In this document: piece after piece, positions 29,498 to 35,209 of the stretch
Numbering within the stretch: the first letter of the stretch is position 1
Layout of the letters: every line of letters begins with the position of its first letter
Source: Chlorokybus atmophyticus
Lineage: Eukaryota; Streptophyta; Chlorokybophyceae; Chlorokybales; Chlorokybaceae
NCBI GenBank assembly: GCA_009103225.1
Contig: RHPI01002714.1
Coordinates: 70,120 to 105,328, forward strand
Length of the DNA stretch: 35,209 nucleotides
Direction of reading: 5' to 3'
Notes under the pieces: model-generated
The model's database searches: none
What the model saw: the letters and a program-made list of their open reading frames with translations, nothing else
What the model was told of the DNA's origin: nothing
Made by a program: the position numbers and the translations under genes

Positions 29498-32400
29498 ATG
29501 GGAGTCCTTTGTCCGTATTGCCACATGCGCTTCGCCACACGCAGCTCGGTCTACATGCACATTATTAGCAGCAGGGTGTGCAAGCAGATCAAGCTGTATG
29601 TCGGCCAGCGTCCATTACAGTACGATGCGGGTCATGTTGAACCGGGGAGTTCGATCCAGGATGCTCACATGCTTGATGCTGAAGGATTCCTCCAGGAGAC
29701 ACACGCACAGCAGCAACAGGAGGAGGAGGAAGTGAACGAGGGCTTTCGATGTGTGCGTGTGCCTGAGAAACCTGTGGCACGCCAACATGGAAGTGGAGGC
29801 GTCCCTTCGCACGCGTCGGAATCCAGGTGGTATGGCTCGGAGCATGCTCTTGCAGTGGCATTCGTGCAGTGCAACAACGGCCAAGGCCTGTCGGCCTCCG
29901 ACATGGGGCGGATCATCAAGTGCATCCGAAATGCACACTTCCTGACGGAAGAGCTCCAGTGGGAGACCGGTGTGCATGTGGCCAGCTACCTCCGGACCAC
30001 GATTGCTTTCTCTCAGTCTGAGGTGTGTTCACGGTGTGCGGTGCATGTACTTCAACCATCAGAGCCATGTCACATATGCACATGCGAGTGTGCTGCCGTA
30101 TTAGAACTACATGACGGCTGACCTGCGCAAGCCTGGAGACCCTGAGGATCAGGACATCTGCGTCACGTATATGCCGGCCAAGGTCTGTGAAATGCAGTAC
30201 TTAATGCAGTATCAATGCGGTATCTATTCTGAGGCCAGCATAGTAAGTAATGCTCTTGGTCGGAGCAGGTATGGCTCGCGCGGTTGTATGGCAATCCACA
30301 TGCCGCCAATGGCTTCAATCTCAAGTACACTGATGACGAGCACAGCTTTGGCCATCCTTCCACGGGCGATTGGTGGAAGGATGTGGAGGTGGATTTGAGG
30401 AGAGAGGTGGGGGAAGCGTCCTACTTGGCGCCTGCCATTCTGTACAGTGACAAGACCACGCTGGACAGCGCGGGCAAGCGCTCTGGATACCCTCTAATGG
30501 CATCGCTTGCCAACTACAGTTGGGACATGTATGCTAGCAACATGGGGGTTGTTATGATAGCGCTTCTGCCGGTGGTTCACGCAGTGGCCGGGCATCCCAC
30601 CTGGGCGCAGGGCAAGGAGTCGTTCTCCATTCGAAAACGTGAGATTTTTCATGACGCTTTGAATGTAGTGTTAGGGGATGTGAAGCGGGCGAGTTGGGAA
30701 GGTCTGCAGCTCATCGACCCGAATGGCATCGAGCGTCGTGTGTTTCCCGCGCTTGCCAACTACATCAGCGATTTGCAGGTAGTGGGCATGAATGGTTGTA
30801 ACCGGATGCAGCCTGCCAGCAAACAGTGCATGGAGGATGTTGTCAGTAGAACATCTGAGTTTGTCGTGTTGTAGGAGACTGCCACACTCGCACGCACTGT
30901 GTCGGGCAACCAAACACGACATCCTTGCGATGTTTGTCTCGTCACCAAATCAGATCTGTTGGAGATGGATGAGGACCGGGAATTGAGAACCGAGGCCTTC
31001 TACACACCAGCAATACGTCAGCTGCGGGCGGACCTGCATAGCGGTGTTAGGAATGCACGCCAGACAGCCAAGGCTTTCAAAGAGCAGCACTCCATGCATG
31101 TCGAGGAGGTAATGGTCAAATTACCGGCATTCGTGAGGATGAATGGCTTTCCGTGAAACCAGGCAATGTGGTTTGGCAACAGAATGCACTGTGGGGTTGG
31201 CGACAGTCGCGGGTGCCGGGAGCTGACTGCTACTCTCGTCTTGCCCCTGACGCAATGCATGTGCTGGGAGGCATCATTGACCACCTGCTTGCTGCTGTGT
31301 ACGACGCCGCGAAGGAACGAATGCGTCCATCCACGAGACAGATTCTGCAGGCCAGGCACATCTTTGGTGTTGCTTTTGTGTTGAACACAAAAGCCAACAA
31401 CACGTGCTCACGAGCAGATGTGCACAGGCTGAATGCATGCAAGGCGACTCTGCGGGTTTCGCACTTCAAGGCACCCACAAGCACAGTAGATTTCTTCCTG
31501 TCCGACCACTCCTTTCAGGTGGTGGAGAAAGTGGCGGTGCTGCAGCTGCTGCCGGTCCTCGCAGACGGTTTGCTGCTCGACAGTGAGGGCAACGATTTCT
31601 TCACCATTGCTGCCGCATCGCTTGCCCAGTGGAACAAGAAGTTGCTGAAGGCGCATGAACACACAAGAGAGACCCTGACCACAGCCGACAACGAGCTGGC
31701 TGCCTTCAAAGCTGCAGTGTTGCATCCGCTACTGTCGTCATATTCTGCACAGAAGTCAGGTTGGAAGATCGAGAAGATGCATCAGCTCACTCATTTTGGG
31801 CCGGCAATTGTCAGCAGTGGACACCCAGATTGGTTCAGCGCCAACCGCATGGAGCAGACGCACGCCCAAAATATCAAACGGTGGGCGCGTGGTGGCAACA
31901 ACCGGGACTACCAGGCACGTATCCTGAAGGCATGGAGCTGTGCGGAATATGTGAGAGAGGATGGCATGGTCGTGGATCCCGAGATGCGCTCGGTCATGGC
32001 GCAGGCGCGGCAGCAGTGCTGTAATGTCATGGAGAAGACGGACAAGTTGCTACGGATGGATGTGCTGACAAGGAGGGAGTCCAGCCCGTACTGGAGCGGA
32101 TCTGCGCGTAGCCGCCAAGTCGCCTTGAAGACTCCATTTGCCGACAAGCTGCCTGCCACCCTGGACAGCTGGTTGAGGAGGGAACAACTGGAGTTGGCCG
32201 ACGGGTGGCGTGCTGTTCGCGTGGTGAACGGAGGCGCAGCGGTGTACATGACATCAGGAGTCAGCATGGCGCGCGCAACTGGGATGTTCCATGGGCGGCC
32301 TTGGTTCTCTACACTTGAGTTGGAAGGTGATGAGGACGGTGTGAACGTGACGTGGTGGGCTCAGGCACTCCTTTTTCTGCGCGTGGTGGTGTGGGGTGGT

Positions 32401-32640
32401 AGCGGCGAGCGCGTGTGGAAGGAGGTCGTGTTTGTCCGCTGGTACACGAAGCTGGATGTGACGAGCGACACAAAGTGCATCGCTCTGGAATGGGAAAAGC
32501 GTCGAGGCGGTCCACATCTCGATGTCGTGACTCTGGAGCAAGTAAAAGGCATTGTCCAGCTGCTCCCCATGTTTGACAAGGACAGCGCCCGTGTACAAGA
32601 GGGCAAGTATTGGGTGAACGTTCACTGCACTTCCACGTGA
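29498..32640 (+). CDS. Plavaka-like transposase
   Basis: Exons 29498-30022, 30105-30182, 30269-30778 and 30875-32640 join in phase to about 959 residues. The start MGVLCPYCHMRFATRSSVYM gives a CPYC...H...C finger. Plavaka landmarks follow: VWLARLYGNPHA, STGDWWKDVE, ILYSDKTTLDSAGKRSGYPL (first catalytic Asp), ALANYISDLQ, RHPCDVC, LAPDAMHVLGGIIDHLL (second Asp) and NRMEQTHAQNIKRW (Glu). The triad therefore appears intact. Frame slips once near 31110 between QHSMHVEE and REDEWLSVKPGN; a one-base deletion or a 29-base GT-AG segment (31108-31136) would fix it. The last 200 residues are specific to this protein. It would cut and paste the element. It converges on the methyltransferase gene with 203 bases between stops. 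Confidence 0.82.
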
Positions 32641-32843
32641 CACATGTACTTGTCTCACTACTCTGAGTTTGGAGCATATCAGTCAGTTAGGCATTGCTAA
32701 TCGTATGCTAAGACTTTTGCATGTGGACGTGTACAATACCGGGCAGCTGTCACTGCACAACTGTCACCACAATCGAATGATCCATGCAACATTCAACAAT
32801 CAGTCCGCCGTGTGGCATTAAGCATCAATACAGTGCACCACAC
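32641..32843. other. Convergent 3' region
   Basis: It lies between the stops of the transposase and the methyltransferase. No gene, strong hairpin or poly(A) signal stands out. It should contain the 3' ends of both transcripts. Confidence 0.5.
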
Positions 32844-34572
32844 TCAAGCCTCATAGTTCCATGACACAGGAGGGTAGTCACAGCGCATATCCATTGTTTC
32901 AAGCATGAGACGCCCTATGCACTCCGCCATTGCGGGAGGAACTGCATTCGCTATGGAAACGGCCGAGGTCATCCATGGCACTCCCAGCGCTGTTTGCCAC
33001 GCAGCAATGCCGCCCCTGGTGCTTGGAAGGCCATAGACCGGGTACATCTGCTGTGGCGCGTTTGATGTCACGATTGTCTTCTTCGCGCTAGCGGACAGGT
33101 GCGGCGATAGCAGTCCAACTGCCTTGCCCGCGTGCGAGCAGCGTGCTGGTGGGGTAGCTACCACTGGCTGTGTCTCAAACAGACGGTGTCGAAAAATTGA
33201 TAGGCCAAACATCGTGCCACAAAGGGACAGATTGAGTCTGAATGAGGAAGCTGCTCCTGGCACATTCTCAATCACAAACTTGACCTGGCTTGCAAGCAGC
33301 AGACGTCGGACGAGCGGTATCATATCCTGGTGTCTCCAGTATGTGCCATGTGCCGCCCGTTGAGGTGCCGGGATAGCACCTGAATAGACCTGGCATGGTG
33401 GACTGGCCCAGATGAGCTCGTACTCGCTCAGCTCTCCTGCGCTCAGGGTGCATACATTGCGGTGTATGAAGGGCAGCGGGTACTCAGAGGAGGGACTTAT
33501 GTCCATCCCGGTCACGTCAAAGCTTGCGTGGTATAGACCGACACTGGCACCGCCACCGCCGCAGAATAGGTCGAGTGCCCTTGGTCTGCGTGTGCGTCCC
33601 AGCTTGTTGTCAAATGGCGTGTATGTGGTCAAGGCTGGCCGTGGTGCTGGCCAGGGACTAACAATGATGCCGTCCGGGCTTACTTTGCGACTGACGTTCT
33701 CCCCTCCGGCGCGCAGAACATGGCGTGCCCCGTCAACTGATGTGTACGCGAATACGTTGTGCCCTTTGAAGTTGATGGTTTGTGGTCGATCACCGTCATC
33801 GAATACTATACGGTGCTGCCCTGCAAAGACATTTTCCATTGCACCATGCATATATGATGCGTCTTCAATCTCGCACGCCACGGAGCGATGCTGACCTGAC
33901 GCTTGCTTGAATAATTCCACAACGCCCGCATACCATTCCCCATCCAGCGGCCAATGCACCATGACACTCACACCGATCAGCTGCTCGCATCCCAACTTAA
34001 CTGCGTTCCGCAGCCGATGCAGTGCGCTGTCCAACGGTCGATGGTCTGCCTCCTCTACAGCGGCCAGGGGATGGAACTGCCCACGCCCACACCGTGCAAG
34101 ACTGCTCTGAATGCGACAACAGCTTCAACATGCATGAAATAAGCATACGCCCAACATAACATGCAGTGATACGTCGCGGTCCACTCTTGTGGATTACCTC
34201 CACAGCATCCACCACCTGTCCACTAACCACATGTCCCGGTGTTGTCCATGTGAAGAAGCGCATGGGTTCCCCTCGCCACTCGAAGCATGAGCGCGAGCAC
34301 GATTCGCACACGCACTGCACGCAATGGAAAAACTCGGGTTCCTTGCACAGCACTTCGCCGAGGCGGCAGCCAAACACGTCGACATTGTGTGTGGTGTGAT
34401 GCCAGCAAGCAGCACTAATATCGTGGCACACTGTCTGCACTCGCTGGCATTCGGTCAAGTGTGCTCGCATTTGCTGCCTACGGCCATTGGCACATTCGTA
34501 CGCATTGCATTGTGGGCACACCAAGCATGGTCTCCTAGGTGAGGGTGATTCAACTGCTGCCGCCGACATCAT
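32844..34572 (-). CDS. C5 cytosine DNA methyltransferase 2 with Cys/His module and Tudor-like domain, intact
   Basis: Exons 34198-34572 and 32844-34106 join in phase to 545 residues with no frame break. N-terminus: CLVCPQCNAYECANGRRQQM followed by H-x3-C, then AACWHH and CVQCVCESC, a Cys/His cluster shared with methyltransferase 1. The middle is a Tudor-like region: VMVHWPLDGEWYAGVV, then HRIVFDDGDRPQTINF. Catalytic part: motif I ALDLFCGGGGAS, motif IV WASPPCQ (nucleophile Cys), motif VI IENVPGA, motif VIII FRHRLFET, motif X NAVPPAMAECIGRLM. It is a small Dcm-type enzyme like those of phages, expected to make 5-methylcytosine with SAM; the target sequence is unknown. Lying inside a Plavaka-like element, it may methylate the element or host DNA near it. 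Unlike methyltransferase 1 it has no TA insertion. Confidence 0.9.
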
Positions 34573-34800
34573 GCAAAATAGGAATCGGCACGGCTGCCCA
34601 CAAACTGAGCGAGACTTTAGGGTATGGGCATCAATTTAGGGTTGCCAGCTTACGAACCCTAAATGGGTCAAACTTCAAGTAAAGCACGTGTACCTTATAC
34701 GCTATTGCAGTACCATGCATGGTACTACATAAAAATGAATGGTACTCCATCTGTTAATGGTACTACAGTACAAGGATACTCGCATACTACCACGATTGTA
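34573..34800. promoter_or_regulatory. Methyltransferase 2 promoter region with ATGGTAC repeats
   Basis: AGTACCATGCATGGTACT at 34709-34726 is a perfect 18-bp palindrome, followed by AATGGTACTCC and TAATGGTACTACAGTAC within 45 bases. The same dyad lies in the transposase promoter at 29132-29328. AACCCTAAATGGGT and TTTAGGGTTGCC near 34630-34670 form a small inverted repeat. Shared regulation of the two genes is inferred. Confidence 0.55.
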
Positions 34801-35209
34801 GAGTATTAATGTGCTGTCATGCCATGGAACCCAGAGCGCTGTCCGAGTTTGTTGCTGTCAACCACGCTCTAAACCAGCGAGGTATGCAAGCCATGCACTG
34901 ACTCATGCGCCGGGCAGTCATCATACACATGTACAGCCAATGCTTCTAACAACAGCAGATCTCTGGTGCACCATGCACCATGCTGCAACTATACATGTAC
35001 CTACATGGTTCACAGGAAGCCTACACAAAACTACAAAACATGCACAATTGGCATCAAGGCGGGGGCCAAATCACCGCCGACACGTTGGCGTCTTGCATTA
35101 GGCGTGGCGACCAAAACGGGTGAGGTTGTTGAAGGACTAGCATGCACATGTAGTTGAGGCAAGCATAGATGCACAGAGACAGAGCTACCGCCACCAGAGC
35201 ATACACAAG
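34801..35209. other. Right edge, no recognised gene
   Basis: Only short open frames without homology are seen. Small dyads such as GGTGCACCATGCACCATG-like sequence near 34964-34982 occur. The right end of the second element is not found here. Confidence 0.4.

Larger units (their letters stand above)
27545..35209 (+). mobile_element. Second DNA transposon, Plavaka-like, carrying a C5 methyltransferase; right end not in window
   Basis: The Gypsy sequence stops at about 27544 and the next bases, CACGGTGACTGACTAAGG, start with CAC like the other element. I take this as the probable left end. Cargo in order: a four-exon coiled-coil gene (-), a Plavaka-like transposase (+), and a methyltransferase with Cys/His and Tudor-like modules (-). 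No inverted copy of the left end is found before the right edge, so the right terminus is unseen. Plavaka elements belong to the CACTA-related DDE group and are best known in fungi. Boundaries are inferred; gene content is seen. Confidence 0.55.

Noticed and set aside
29052-29735. 227-residue plus-strand frame crossing the transposase start
   Set aside because: It reads through palindromes, a TA tract and an Ala/Val run from GGC repeats, and lies out of frame with the transposase finger.
33412-33894. 160-residue plus-strand frame
   Set aside because: It is antisense to the methyltransferase catalytic domain, which has all expected motifs.

Overview
The window is eukaryotic nuclear DNA, most likely from a green or streptophyte alga. 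Genes are split by short GT-AG introns (mostly 50-170 bases), and there are CA, GGC and TA microsatellites, Copia and Gypsy retrotransposon debris, and CACTA-type transposase genes. There is no operon-like packing and I recognise no host housekeeping gene. Nearly everything is mobile DNA. The species call is inference; the single N at 20981 and several one-base frame breaks suggest a draft assembly or decayed copies.

Layout. 1-2223: decayed Copia pol on the minus strand. 2224-23899: a 21.7-kb CACTA-like DNA transposon with about 59-bp terminal inverted repeats beginning CACCGGTAATT, a possible 3-bp AAA target duplication and subterminal repeats. Its cargo is a multi-exon TnpA-like gene (-), a small second TNP1-like gene (-), minisatellites, a coiled-coil/acidic-tail ORF (+), an OTU-protease gene joined to a coiled-coil and Gag-like region (+), a cytosine-5 DNA methyltransferase with a Cys/His-rich N-terminus and Tudor-like module (-), and a very long Tnp2-type transposase gene (+) ending in a PHD/C5HCH reader, a SUMO-interacting motif and a Ulp1 (C48) SUMO protease. 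23903-27544: a decayed Gypsy pol, interrupted at 24685-27269 by a complete Copia-type LTR element with GACGA target duplication. From about 27545 to the right edge: a second DNA transposon with a Plavaka-like transposase (+), a small four-exon coiled-coil gene (-) and a second, intact methyltransferase of the same architecture (-).

Main point. Two different DNA transposons in one locus each carry a paralogue of the same unusual protein: Cys/His zinc module, Tudor-like domain, then a phage-type C5 methyltransferase. The first element also carries chromatin-reader, de-SUMOylating and de-ubiquitinating modules. I infer a transposon-borne toolkit for controlling DNA methylation and chromatin at the element. 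The first element looks damaged (transposase Asp-to-Asn change, frame break and stop codon; methyltransferase frameshift and in-frame TA microsatellite). The second looks nearly intact and has GTACCAT/ATGGTAC palindromes upstream of both its transposase and its methyltransferase.
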